From JBEIHI01 sp964655245 (GTDB lineage Bacteria; Bdellovibrionota; UBA2394), in assembly GCA_964655245.1 (NCBI GenBank), contig CAZZLQ010000015.1:1-38393 (forward strand): a DNA stretch of 38,393 nucleotides, given 5' to 3'. Position 1 is the stretch's first letter. Each line of letters opens with the position of its first letter. The notes beneath the pieces were generated by a model. The model saw nothing but the letters and a program-made list of their open reading frames with translations. It made no database searches and was not told the origin of the DNA. Shown here in pieces: positions 1 through 8,273 of the stretch. Both the position numbers and the translations under genes were made by a program.

Positions 1-1
1 T

Positions 2-496
2 CGGAATTTTCTGATTCCTCGTTCACTTGCAGCCGCTGCGAACGAAAAAAATGTTCGAAATCTTGAGCACCTGAAGCGAATTGTTGAATCCAACAAGAAG
101 AAGGTTCAAAAGGAATCCGAGAAATTGGCTGAAGGCTTTAAGAAGTTCTCAATTAAGCTCGAGCGACGAGTGAATGAAGGTGGAAAACTTTTTGGAAGTA
201 TTACCACCGCTGAAATCGCCTCTGAACTTGAGAAAAAGGACATCAAAGTTGACCGACGAGATGTCGAACTAGAAAACATCAAGACTCCCGGCACTTACGA
301 AGTAAAAGTTCGATTGCCTGGTGATGTCTATGCCATGATCAAGCTCGTCATCGACGGGATTGAAGACAAGTCGGAGACCAAAAAGTCTGCCAAGACCAAA
401 GCCCCTCGCAAAGGCGCTAAGAAAGCCGCTCAGGAAGGCGAAGAAACCGAAGCCACAGCTGAAGAAGAAGTAGATCAAAATCAACCTTCTGCTTAA
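2..496 (+). CDS. rplI: 50S ribosomal protein L9 (5' end outside window)
   Basis: The frame is open from the first bases of the window and starts inside the conserved L9 N-domain: RNFLIPRSLA matches the family's Y-A-R-N-F-L-I-P-R signature, so only about 20 N-terminal residues and the start codon are missing. The connecting helix and C-terminal domain follow (KLFGSITTAEIA, KVRLPGDVYAMIKLVI). L9 binds 23S rRNA at the base of the L1 stalk and helps frame maintenance. After the C-domain there is a tail of about 45 residues, first rich in Lys/Ala and then in Glu, which ordinary L9 proteins lack. The stop lies 10 nt before dnaB, an arrangement (rplI-dnaB) common in bacteria. An internal TTG near 125 is not the start, because the homology continues upstream of it. 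Confidence 0.95.
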   Translation, partial: RNFLIPRSLAAAANEKNVRNLEHLKRIVESNKKKVQKESEKLAEGFKKFSIKLERRVNEGGKLFGSITTAEIASELEKKDIKVDRRDVELENIKTPGTYEVKVRLPGDVYAMIKLVIDGIEDKSETKKSAKTKAPRKGAKKAAQEGEETEATAEEEVDQNQPSA

Positions 497-506
497 TCTG
501 TGACTC

Positions 507-1877
507 ATGGACATTGAGAGGGCAGATCTTCAGAGGGCCGTCAAAAAAATCCCTCCTCAAAATATTGAAGCGGAGCGTTCAGTTTTAGGCTCCGCCCTTG
601 TTGATCCGGACTCTATTGATCGAGTCCGTGAATTCGTCAGCGAGAAAGATTTTTACGTTCAATCTCATCAAGTCATTTTCGCGGCAATCGTGGAGCTGTC
701 GCGTCGCGGAACTCCTGCGGACCTCGTAACGATTTCGGATTATCTCAAAGCTCAAAACTTGCTGGAGTCTGTTGGCGGGGTTCAGTACCTCGCAGCTCTT
801 GTAGATGGAGTAACAAGCTCAGCGAACGTCGTGGCTTACGCGAAGATCGTTCAGGAAAAAGCCATGCTTCGTCAGGTCATTTCCGCGGGAACCCAAATGA
901 TTGAAGAGGCCTATCAAGGTGGCCTCGAGCTGAACGAAATGCTGGATAAAGTTGAGCGAGATGTTTTCCAAATCGCTCACAAGACCATCAGCGACTCATG
1001 CGTTCATGTTCGAGAGACCGTGAAAGATGCGTTTCAAAGAATTCAGGAGCGGTTCGAAAAGCGATCCGCAATCACAGGCTTCCCCTGTGGATTTTATGGG
1101 CTCGATCGCATGACATCGGGCTTTCAGCGATCCGATTTGATTATTTTGGCAGCTCGCCCCTCTGTCGGTAAGACCGCCTTTGCTTTGAACATGGCTGTTC
1201 ACATGGCTGGTCGCGAGCAGTTACCCGTTGCTGTGTTCTCCCTCGAAATGTCCAAAGAGCAACTCGTGCAAAGGATGCTCTGTATGGAGTCTCGAATTGA
1301 TGGGGGACGTCTGCGCGGCGGTTTTCTTCATGATGAGGATTGGCCTCGGCTGACTCATGCAGCAAGCGTTCTGTCTGAAGCTCCGATCTTTATCGACGAC
1401 ACTCCAGGCCTATCTCCATTTGAAGTGAGAGCAAAGTGCCGAAGACTTTCAAAAATGCATGGCCTTTCATGCGTAGTCATCGATTACCTTCAGCTCATGC
1501 GAGTGAAAGGCCGGGTTGAATCTCGGGAAAGAGAGATTGCGGAGATTTCAATGTCACTTAAGGCCCTGGCTAAGGAGCTCAATATTCCAGTGATTGCTCT
1601 TTCTCAGCTCAATCGATCTCTGGAATCTAGAACCGATAAGCGGCCAGTTCTCTCGGATTTGCGGGAATCAGGCTCCATTGAACAAGATGCCGATATCATT
1701 ATGATGTTGTATCGAGACGAAGTTTATCACCCCGACACAGACCATCCTGGCATCGCTGAAGTCATCATCGCAAAACATCGAAACGGTCCGACAGGTGTTG
1801 TGAAATTAGCCTTCCTGAATGAGTACACTCGTTTTGAGAATCTTGCGGACGAAGAAATGACTCAGGCAGCGCACTAA
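507..1877 (+). CDS. dnaB: Replicative DNA helicase DnaB
   Basis: This is the hexameric 5'-3' helicase of the replication fork, which works with the primase and loader. At 456 aa it has normal length. The N-terminal primase-interacting domain begins at about residue 17 (PPQNIEAERSVLGSAL). The RecA-like domain carries Walker A at residues 216-223 (ARPSVGKT) and a Walker B hydrophobic strand ending in the Asp of VVIDYLQLM at about residue 326. Further on are the SQLNRSLE and DLRESGSIEQDAD motifs typical of DnaB. The ATG at 507 directly precedes the conserved N-terminus and lies 10 nt after rplI, so the two are probably co-transcribed. No intein insertion is visible at the Walker A or later motifs, which are frequent intein sites in DnaB. 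Confidence 0.97.
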   Translation: MDIERADLQRAVKKIPPQNIEAERSVLGSALVDPDSIDRVREFVSEKDFYVQSHQVIFAAIVELSRRGTPADLVTISDYLKAQNLLESVGGVQYLAALVDGVTSSANVVAYAKIVQEKAMLRQVISAGTQMIEEAYQGGLELNEMLDKVERDVFQIAHKTISDSCVHVRETVKDAFQRIQERFEKRSAITGFPCGFYGLDRMTSGFQRSDLIILAARPSVGKTAFALNMAVHMAGREQLPVAVFSLEMSKEQLVQRMLCMESRIDGGRLRGGFLHDEDWPRLTHAASVLSEAPIFIDDTPGLSPFEVRAKCRRLSKMHGLSCVVIDYLQLMRVKGRVESREREIAEISMSLKALAKELNIPVIALSQLNRSLESRTDKRPVLSDLRESGSIEQDADIIMMLYRDEVYHPDTDHPGIAEVIIAKHRNGPTGVVKLAFLNEYTRFENLADEEMTQAAH

Positions 1878-1879
1878 CG

Positions 1880-2458
1880 ATGACGATTACCTTTTTACTT
1901 CTTCTGGCGTTTTCATATTTTGTTGGATCAATTCCATTCGGGCTGCTCTTTGGCAGACTTTTTGCGGACGTCGATGTTCGAGACTTTGGTTCCGGAAATA
2001 TCGGAGCGACGAATGTGAATAGAGTCTTGGGTCGAAAGCTCGGCGCTCTGACCTTGCTCTGCGATGCTTTAAAGGGCCTTATTCCTGTGCTTCTCGCGCT
2101 GTTTCTACTTCAAGACCGAATTGAAGCGACTTGGATTGGACTTGCCGCCTTTCTGGGCCACATCTTTCCCATCTACCTCAAGTTTCAAGGCGGCAAGGGC
2201 GTTGCCACCATGTTTGGCGTTTTGTTTCCACTGAGCTTTTTCTCTGCATTGATTGGACTCGTTACATGGATCTCGGTGGTCAAGCTTTCAAAAATCTCCT
2301 CGATGGGGGCTCTTTCGGCATGCGTTGCCATTCCCATCGCCTTCTTTGCGATTGAACGATCTTGGCCGATGACGTTTCTGATAAGCGCAATGATGATCCT
2401 TGTGGCTTATCGCCACAAAGAAAATATTGCTCGTTTGAAAGCGGGCACCGAGCGTTAA
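1880..2458 (+). CDS. plsY: Acyl-phosphate glycerol-3-phosphate acyltransferase PlsY
   Basis: This integral membrane enzyme transfers the acyl group of acyl-phosphate to glycerol-3-phosphate, the first committed step of phospholipid synthesis. At 192 aa with several hydrophobic helices it matches the family. The three conserved loop motifs are visible: GSGNIGATN (residues 37-45), FQGGKGVAT (from about residue 102) and the C-terminal HKENIARL. It starts 2 nt after the dnaB stop, so it belongs to the rplI-dnaB transcript. Its stop is separated by a single base from the convergent stop of the FHA operon, leaving no room for a dedicated terminator. The family normally needs PlsX, which is not in this window. 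Confidence 0.96.
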   Translation: MTITFLLLLAFSYFVGSIPFGLLFGRLFADVDVRDFGSGNIGATNVNRVLGRKLGALTLLCDALKGLIPVLLALFLLQDRIEATWIGLAAFLGHIFPIYLKFQGGKGVATMFGVLFPLSFFSALIGLVTWISVVKLSKISSMGALSACVAIPIAFFAIERSWPMTFLISAMMILVAYRHKENIARLKAGTER

Positions 2459-2459
2459 T

Positions 2460-3434
2460 CTATATTCTTTGTACAAAGTTTGATCGCAATAGCTTTTGAA
2501 GTATCGCTCGCGTTTTATCTTCATCCAAAGGTGAGTGCTGAACAATGCGACCGAAAGTTTTATGCTTCCAGATAATCTGAAAGAGAGTGAGCTCATCGGG
2601 CTGAAGGGAAAGCAAAGACTCTTGTGGGTTCACCTCAAACTGATCATCAGGCTGAAATCCTCGAGCCTGAGCGCGCTCTTCATCGAGTCGACGAAATCCC
2701 TCAAGGAGCAGCGCCTCGACTGGCATGCTCATACTTGATGGAAACTTCTCAGCACCCGGTGGAAACAAAGCAAAGCACCCCTGATCGCGTCTCAACACAC
2801 TGTAGATTGCCTCTTCATTTTCAGCTTCTCCCCAAACCGCGTATTGAACTTCTCCAGCGTCCATCACAACAAGCGCAATGTCAGGGGAGAGCTGACTCAA
2901 CCGAGGGGGACGAACTAGCTTCTTATCGGAAATCCACAGATAACCGGACTTCTTCATATTACTCAGCATCTGGAGAAGATCCGCAAAGGGAATCTCCTGA
3001 AGCTTCCCTTGGAGAAAGCGACCGCCCGTATCATCTGGCACCTCAGCAAGAACATCGACCGCCTGCTTCGACTCCACTTCCTCAGGAGGAAGAGCCTCAA
3101 GAATGGCAGTCAGCCCCTTCTCAACATTTGGTACGGGATAATCGACCTGCAGCAAAAATGAACCTATTTGAATACGATCATCATGCTTCAACAGATTTAA
3201 ACCGGTCACGGGCTTCCCATTAATGATCGTGCCGTTGAGCGAATTCAGATCTTCCAGAAAGACCTCTGAGGAATCGGAATTCCAAGTAAGAATAGCATGC
3301 TGCCTTGAAACCTTCTTCTCCGGCAGGCAAAAATGGGCCTCTTTATCTCGGCCAATCACGTAACGCTTGTGAGGCTCTAAACTGAAGCGCTCTCCCGAAC
3401 GATCTCCATTGAGTATGATGAGCATGGGATTCAC
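2460..3434 (-). CDS. FHA domain protein with PATAN/DUF4388-like module
   Basis: This is the last gene of the three-gene FHA operon. Residues about 1-95 form a forkhead-associated (FHA) phosphothreonine-binding domain, with GRDKEAHF, the SRQHA (S-x-x-H) motif and the SLNGT loop, a variant of STNGT. Residues about 140-255 look like a PATAN/DUF4388 module (FLQGKLQEIPFADLLQML, then MDAGEVQYAV, then EAIYSVLRRDQGCFALFP), which is common in multi-domain signalling proteins of delta-proteobacteria and cyanobacteria. The last 60 residues resemble a small winged-helix-like segment. There is no signal peptide and no membrane segment, so it is expected in the cytoplasm. Its partner, kinase and output are not evident. 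The domain calls are by eye; FHA is certain and PATAN likely. Confidence 0.8.
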   Translation of the reverse strand: MNPMLIILNGDRSGERFSLEPHKRYVIGRDKEAHFCLPEKKVSRQHAILTWNSDSSEVFLEDLNSLNGTIINGKPVTGLNLLKHDDRIQIGSFLLQVDYPVPNVEKGLTAILEALPPEEVESKQAVDVLAEVPDDTGGRFLQGKLQEIPFADLLQMLSNMKKSGYLWISDKKLVRPPRLSQLSPDIALVVMDAGEVQYAVWGEAENEEAIYSVLRRDQGCFALFPPGAEKFPSSMSMPVEALLLEGFRRLDEERAQARGFQPDDQFEVNPQESLLSLQPDELTLFQIIWKHKTFGRIVQHSPLDEDKTRAILQKLLRSNFVQRI

Positions 3435-3437
3435 AGA

Positions 3438-4508
3438 TTAAACCCTACTCTTCTTTGCACCCTCTATCGCAATTTCAAATACCGTCTGCCCTAATTGAAC
3501 TAAATCACCGGATTTGACTTCTTGGTGAGAAATCTTCTTTCCATTGACGAAGGTGCCATTGGTACTGCCTAAATCTCGAACAAAGACTTTATCCCCGCTG
3601 ACGATTTCGACAGCCGTGTGCTTTCGCGAAACATCCAAATCATTCAAGCGAACATCAACATCCTTCCGACCAAAGGTTGTTACAGACTGAGAGCAGTCCA
3701 CAGAGCCAGCGCCTTCTGGACCTCGCCTCAACTTGAGCTTGACCTTAACTCGGGGAACAACCTCGGCCGGGCTAGCACTAGCAACCTTGGGATTGTCCCA
3801 CTGCGAAAAGGTATCTAACTCGTCTTTGATCAAGTTGCTGATTCGCTCGATTCCCGTCTCTCGATAAACAGCATCATCCGACGGCAATACAACTTCCTCA
3901 CTGGATTCCGATGGCTCAGAAACCACCGCGCTCATCTCCTCAGAAACTGGCAGCTTTGGAGCACTAAGAGCTTTAGCACGTATGGTTTTCTCGTCCTCAA
4001 TCAGCCCAGCCATTTCACTCTGAGACACATGAGCGGTCTTTGCAGACAAAACTCCGGCTACTGAATCCTCAAACAGCCCATCCAAAACTTCATCATCCTT
4101 CGATGAATCGAGATCATCGATATTGATGATCTCCGAACTTTGTGAAATGAAGTTGGCGTCCGTCGCAAAATCCTTAGGCTCGGAATTCTGCTCCTTGAAA
4201 GATGACAAATCATCCAAGATGGCGATCCCAATCTTGGACAAGCCTGCAAACAAAGTGTCCATGTTCTTGAGGACTTCAGGCTTTTCTAGTTTTCGGCCAG
4301 CTAAAAATGTTCCATTGGTGGATCCCAAATCTTCGACCATCACCTTGTCCCCAGCCAAGTAGACTCGAAAATGCTTTCCTGAGATCTTTTTGTCTGAAAG
4401 TGTGAGCTCCCCTCGCCCCCTGCCCACGTGGCAGGCCCCTTCTGTGAAGCTAAATGTAGCTCCACGGTCAGGACCATCCAAAACGGTGAGAGAAATCTTC
4501 TTCTTCAT
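3438..4508 (-). CDS. Double FHA domain protein
   Basis: At 356 aa it has FHA domains at both ends. The N-terminal one (about residues 1-95) shows VGRGRGE, SGKHF and LGSTNGTF; the C-terminal one (about 260-350) shows FGRKDVD, SRKHTA and LGSTNGTF. Between them lies a linker of about 150 residues rich in Glu, Ser and Asp and probably disordered, with several Thr/Ser sites in acidic context that could be phospho-ligands for an FHA domain in cis or in trans. It lies 3 nt downstream of the first FHA gene and 3 nt upstream of the third. FHA domains bind phosphothreonine, so a Ser/Thr kinase is expected somewhere, but none is encoded in this window. There are no secretion signals, so it is likely cytoplasmic. 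Confidence 0.85.
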   Translation of the reverse strand: MKKKISLTVLDGPDRGATFSFTEGACHVGRGRGELTLSDKKISGKHFRVYLAGDKVMVEDLGSTNGTFLAGRKLEKPEVLKNMDTLFAGLSKIGIAILDDLSSFKEQNSEPKDFATDANFISQSSEIINIDDLDSSKDDEVLDGLFEDSVAGVLSAKTAHVSQSEMAGLIEDEKTIRAKALSAPKLPVSEEMSAVVSEPSESSEEVVLPSDDAVYRETGIERISNLIKDELDTFSQWDNPKVASASPAEVVPRVKVKLKLRRGPEGAGSVDCSQSVTTFGRKDVDVRLNDLDVSRKHTAVEIVSGDKVFVRDLGSTNGTFVNGKKISHQEVKSGDLVQLGQTVFEIAIEGAKKSRV

Positions 4509-4511
4509 GAA

Positions 4512-5219
4512 TCAAACAGCCTCAACTGAAACACGAATGGTCGTACCCCCAACAACAAAGTCAGCTCCGTCTGAAATTTTTTCAGACTGCACCTTCTTTC
4601 CCTTTAAAATTGTACCATTCGTTGAGCCCATATCTCTGAGGAAAATCGTATTGACGCCTAGAACCTCGATCATGGCGTGTTGTCTCGATACGTCAATATC
4701 GAGAAGCACCATGTCAGCATCATTGCGACCGATCGTGATGTGAGTCTTCTTGAAGCGATACCGCTTACCCTTTCCTGGACCTTCAACAATCTCGAGCTCA
4801 ATAACAGGCTGAGCTATGGTCTTGGTGGTTGTCACACCATCGACAGTCTTTTCGGCCAGCACTTCTTTGACTCGATGCCCCGCCGTTGTCTCCTCGGCCT
4901 GACCGTTAAACTCTCTAAGATCTTGGTAGAAACAAAAAGTGCTACTACCCACCTCAACCAAATCCTGATCGACTAGAATGACTTCCTGCACCTGCTTGCG
5001 ATTCACGAAAGTGCCATTCGTCGACTGTAGATCCTTCAGAATGAAATCAGATCCTTCAATGCACACCTCCGCGTGCGTCGATGAGACCTTCGCGTCATCC
5101 AAGATGATGTCGGCAAGCTTTCTACCAATTGTGGTCACTGCTTTGGTCAAAGGAATCATCACTTGACGCTTGTCCCGAACGAGAAGCAATCCTGCATGGG
5201 GGTGATGGAGCTTTGCCAT
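4512..5219 (-). CDS. Tandem FHA domain protein, first gene of FHA operon
   Basis: At 235 aa it is almost entirely two FHA domains. The first (about residues 10-95) carries TIGRKLAD, SSTHAEV and LQSTNGTFV; the second (about 140-232) carries TIGRNDAD, SRQHAMI and MGSTNGTIL. All the expected pThr-binding positions (Arg, Ser, His, Asn) are present in both. The ATG at 5219 sits right before the first beta strand. No Shine-Dalgarno sequence precedes it, and a TACAAT hexamer lies only 5 nt upstream, so the transcript may be leaderless. It is divergent from the PBP1A gene at 5301. It probably acts as a phospho-dependent scaffold; the ligand is unknown. Confidence 0.87.
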   Translation of the reverse strand: MAKLHHPHAGLLLVRDKRQVMIPLTKAVTTIGRKLADIILDDAKVSSTHAEVCIEGSDFILKDLQSTNGTFVNRKQVQEVILVDQDLVEVGSSTFCFYQDLREFNGQAEETTAGHRVKEVLAEKTVDGVTTTKTIAQPVIELEIVEGPGKGKRYRFKKTHITIGRNDADMVLLDIDVSRQHAMIEVLGVNTIFLRDMGSTNGTILKGKKVQSEKISDGADFVVGGTTIRVSVEAV

Positions 5220-5224
5220 TATTC

Positions 5225-5252
5225 ATTGTACAATTTCTGATAAGACAAGCAA
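5225..5252 (-). promoter_or_regulatory. Putative promoter of the FHA operon
   Basis: On the minus strand a TTGCTT hexamer (5252-5247) is followed after 16 nt by TACAAT (5230-5225), five of six matches to the sigma70 -10 consensus. The -10 ends only 5 nt before the ATG of the first FHA gene, so transcription would begin at or beside the start codon. The -35 is weak, so this is a tentative assignment. Confidence 0.4.
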
Positions 5253-5300
5253 AGATAAGCTGGAGAAATTCTCAGTAGTATCAAGGAGTTCTATCTTTCC

Positions 5301-7943
5301 ATGCAAGATGAATCAGAGAATCAACCCGTCAGTCAGCGAAAGACGCGTTGGAAGAAGTTCATGCGAATCGCTTCTATTTGCTCTGCCGTGATCATTGCAG
5401 GATTTCTGTGGATCGGCTTTGTCGTTTTAGTTTTTCTAAATCGCGGCCTCCCGTCGGTCGACTCCCTCAAAAACTATGAGCCTAAGGAAGTCACTCAAGT
5501 CTTTGCCGAACATGGCGAAGTCATCGGCGAGTTTTTTGAAGAGAAGCGAATCGTGCGCAGAGATATCCCCATCCAAGTAAAGCAAGCCTTTATCGCTGCT
5601 GAGGATTCAGGATTCTACTTTCATAAGGGTGTTGATTTTTTTGGTATGCTGAGAGCCGCCTATGTAAACATTATGGCGGGCGGAATCCGTCAGGGCGCCA
5701 GTACCATCACTCAACAAGTTGCGCGCGCCTTCCTTCTTTCCTCCGAGCGAACTTTTGAAAGAAAGATTCGTGAGATCATTTTAGCTTGGCAAATCGAGAA
5801 CTCTCTCAGCAAAGATGAAATCCTGTTTCTCTATCTGAACCACATCTTTTTGGGTGCGGGATCTTATGGGGTAGCGGCTGCATCTCAGATTTATTTTGGG
5901 AAGGATCTCAATGAGATCACACTAGCTGAAGCTGCAATTTTAGCAGGTCTGCCGAAGGCTCCAAGCAAGTACTCTCCTCAAAAAAATCCCATGAGAGTGA
6001 AGCGACGCCAGCTCTACGTTTTAAGGCAGATGTACGAGAATAATTTTATCTCGAAACAAGAGTATGAAGAAGCCGCCGTCCAAGATGTTTTTGTCGAACC
6101 TCCCCGAAACATGAATCAAGCCATTGCTCCCTACTTCGTCGAAACGATTCGTCAGCAAATGATGGAAGAGTACGGGGCGCGTCGCGTGCTGGAGGATGGT
6201 CTTCGAGTTTATACGACCTTGGATCTCGAGAAGCAGAAAGCGGCGCAAAACGCTCTGCGAAAGGGGCTTTCCGAACTGGAGAAGCGACAGGGCTACCGCG
6301 GACCCCTACGTCACACCAATCGAGAGGAATATTTTAAGGGCCGTGAGTTTTTAAAGGATGAGGGGACTCCAGGGGACAGCGAAGCAGAGGTTTCATCAGA
6401 GGAGGCCAAAAACAAAGGCAAAATTCTCATGCGCCCACCGAAGGCAGCTGAACCCGGTGATGTCATGGAGGGAATTGTTTCTGCCGTCGATGATGGTAAA
6501 GCTGAGGTCTTTGTCGAGTTCGAACCAGGCCACTTCGCTCGAATGAGCTTTGAGACGATGAGATGGGCCCACAAAAGAATTGTCATTGCGGATGAAGACG
6601 AAGACGAGGCTGAGATCCAGGCAGTCAACACCCCGTCTGATGTTCTTAGAAAGGGCGACGTCGTCCTGATGTCGGTGGTCTCAGTCCCTGCGGAAAAGGG
6701 CATCCCGCTTGAGGCACAACTCGAACAGCACACCACTGTAGAAGGAGCTCTTCTCAGTGTTGATCCCTATAACGGCTTCATGAAATCAATGGTCGGGGGA
6801 TACGATTTTGCCCGATCGCAATTCAACCGAGCCATTCAAGCAAAGCGACAGCCCGGATCAGCCTTTAAGCCCATCATCTATGCGGCCGCTCTTGATCTTG
6901 GATTCACCGCCGCTTCTTTGATTCAAGATACGCCCATCACTTTTGAGAATGCAGCGGATGAAGAAAAGTGGAGACCGGCAAACTACGATCAAAAATTTTT
7001 GGGCGATGTCACGCTTCGTAGTTCCCTGTTGGCCTCTCGTAATATTCCAACGATTCGCCTTCTCAACGAAGTCGGCCTTGATACAGTAGTGAACTATGCT
7101 CGCCGAACCGGGATCACGAGCCCGCTCCAGAGAGACTTTACTTTGGCGCTAGGATCCTCAGTGACAACACTAGAGGAGATCATGAGACCCTATGTCGTCT
7201 TCGCAAACGGAGGCTATACCAAGAAGGTCTCTCTCATTAAGCGAGTGACAGATCGTCACGGCGTCGTGGTCAAAGAAAATGTTTTCGAAAACTACGAAAC
7301 TGATGCCATCTCCATCATTCAGTCATCAGTGGCCGAGTTAAAGAGAGAGATTTCTGGGGTGGTTTTCAAAGGTGCATCGGAGCCGGAAGAGGCTCAGGGT
7401 GAATCCTTTCTCAAGGACACGAAAGGTGGCACGAAGCGCGAGCTCAAGGTCATCACCTCGCCGCTCAAGGCTGGTCAGGTTTTGAGCACTGAGACCAGCT
7501 TTCTCATGACTCACTTACTCAAAGAAAACGTTCTCTATGGAACTGGCAAGCGCGCGAAAGAGCTTCAAAGACCTGCCTCAGGAAAAACGGGAACCACCGA
7601 TCAAAACCGAGACGCCTGGTTTATTGGATACACTCCCGATCTTGTCACGGGAGTTTGGGTGGGTTTTGATGATTTGAGAGTACTGGGTCGAGCGGAAACA
7701 GGATCTCGAGCGGCCGTTCCGATCTGGCTCGATTACATGGTCAAGGCCACAGCCCCCTACCCCGTCACTGACTTTGAAGTTCCTGCCACCATTGAGTTTG
7801 CTCGCGTTAACCCCAAACTGGGAACATTGGCTGGCCCTCAAGAACGAAATGCCACATTCGAAGCCTTTGTTAAGGGCACAGCACCAACACAGACGAGTCA
7901 ACCCGTGATGAAAGATTCTGATCTATACTTGAGGGATCGGTAG
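5301..7943 (+). CDS. mrcA: Class A penicillin-binding protein 1A (transglycosylase/transpeptidase)
   Basis: This bifunctional murein synthase is anchored in the inner membrane. It has a short cytoplasmic N-terminus and a single membrane helix at about residues 25-47. The GT51 glycosyltransferase domain follows, with the catalytic Glu101 in EDSGFYFHKG and the GASTITQQ motif at 132-139. The transpeptidase domain has the serine nucleophile S520 in SAFK, the S-x-N motif SRN at 579-581 and KTG at 762-764. Between the two domains is an OB-like insertion with an acidic run (DEDEDEAE). At 880 aa it is close to E. coli PBP1A. AAGGAG at about 5283 lies somewhat far from the ATG at 5301. Its stop abuts the tatA ATG with no gap, tying wall synthesis to Tat export in one transcript. 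Polymerisation and cross-linking of peptidoglycan is the known role. Confidence 0.96.
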   Translation: MQDESENQPVSQRKTRWKKFMRIASICSAVIIAGFLWIGFVVLVFLNRGLPSVDSLKNYEPKEVTQVFAEHGEVIGEFFEEKRIVRRDIPIQVKQAFIAAEDSGFYFHKGVDFFGMLRAAYVNIMAGGIRQGASTITQQVARAFLLSSERTFERKIREIILAWQIENSLSKDEILFLYLNHIFLGAGSYGVAAASQIYFGKDLNEITLAEAAILAGLPKAPSKYSPQKNPMRVKRRQLYVLRQMYENNFISKQEYEEAAVQDVFVEPPRNMNQAIAPYFVETIRQQMMEEYGARRVLEDGLRVYTTLDLEKQKAAQNALRKGLSELEKRQGYRGPLRHTNREEYFKGREFLKDEGTPGDSEAEVSSEEAKNKGKILMRPPKAAEPGDVMEGIVSAVDDGKAEVFVEFEPGHFARMSFETMRWAHKRIVIADEDEDEAEIQAVNTPSDVLRKGDVVLMSVVSVPAEKGIPLEAQLEQHTTVEGALLSVDPYNGFMKSMVGGYDFARSQFNRAIQAKRQPGSAFKPIIYAAALDLGFTAASLIQDTPITFENAADEEKWRPANYDQKFLGDVTLRSSLLASRNIPTIRLLNEVGLDTVVNYARRTGITSPLQRDFTLALGSSVTTLEEIMRPYVVFANGGYTKKVSLIKRVTDRHGVVVKENVFENYETDAISIIQSSVAELKREISGVVFKGASEPEEAQGESFLKDTKGGTKRELKVITSPLKAGQVLSTETSFLMTHLLKENVLYGTGKRAKELQRPASGKTGTTDQNRDAWFIGYTPDLVTGVWVGFDDLRVLGRAETGSRAAVPIWLDYMVKATAPYPVTDFEVPATIEFARVNPKLGTLAGPQERNATFEAFVKGTAPTQTSQPVMKDSDLYLRDR

Positions 7944-8273
7944 ATGTTTGGAATCGGTGGAACAGAGCTAGTCGTCCTCATCATCATTGTTGCAGTCCTT
8001 CTTGGACCCGACCAGATTCCATCGGTCGTCAAAAGCCTCTCAAAGTTTGTTCGCGAAGTCACAAAGGCAAAAGAGGATCTCAAAGAAACTGTGGATTCTG
8101 ATGACACTCTACGGTCACTGAAAGAGTCGGTAGGAGAAGTCAAAGATGAACTTCAAAGCCGTGTTCAAAATGTGACGGGTGGAGTTCAGCGAGACATTGA
8201 GCAAGTCAAAGAGATCATTCAGAAGCAATTGCACGAAGAAACGGAAGAGCGAAAGAAAGATCCTGAGTCATGA
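7944..8273 (+). CDS. tatA: Sec-independent (Tat) protein translocase subunit TatA/TatB
   Basis: At 109 aa it has the TatA/B layout: a short N-terminus with a polar residue (Glu8) before a single membrane helix (about residues 6-22), a GPDQIP hinge, then an amphipathic helix and a long charged coiled tail. It could be TatA or TatB. The phylogenetically typical FGIGGTEL start and the long charged tail do not settle this, and no second TatA/B gene is present here, so it may serve both roles. The ATG directly follows the PBP1A stop, and the tatC start overlaps its last four bases (ATGA), so the products are translationally coupled. It forms the pore or the receptor of the Tat system that exports folded proteins. 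Confidence 0.9.
   Translation: MFGIGGTELVVLIIIVAVLLGPDQIPSVVKSLSKFVREVTKAKEDLKETVDSDDTLRSLKESVGEVKDELQSRVQNVTGGVQRDIEQVKEIIQKQLHEETEERKKDPES

Noticed and set aside
507..1877. Possible intein in DnaB
   Set aside because: The Walker and DRESGS-type motifs are contiguous and the protein has normal length.
2624..3223. Long plus-strand open frame (199 codons) opposite the FHA-PATAN gene
   Set aside because: It is the antisense shadow of a well-supported FHA gene; its translation is low-complexity and has no recognisable domain.
4390..4743. Possible small plus-strand gene opposite the FHA operon junction
   Set aside because: Antisense to two FHA proteins with conserved motifs and lacks a ribosome binding site or domain.
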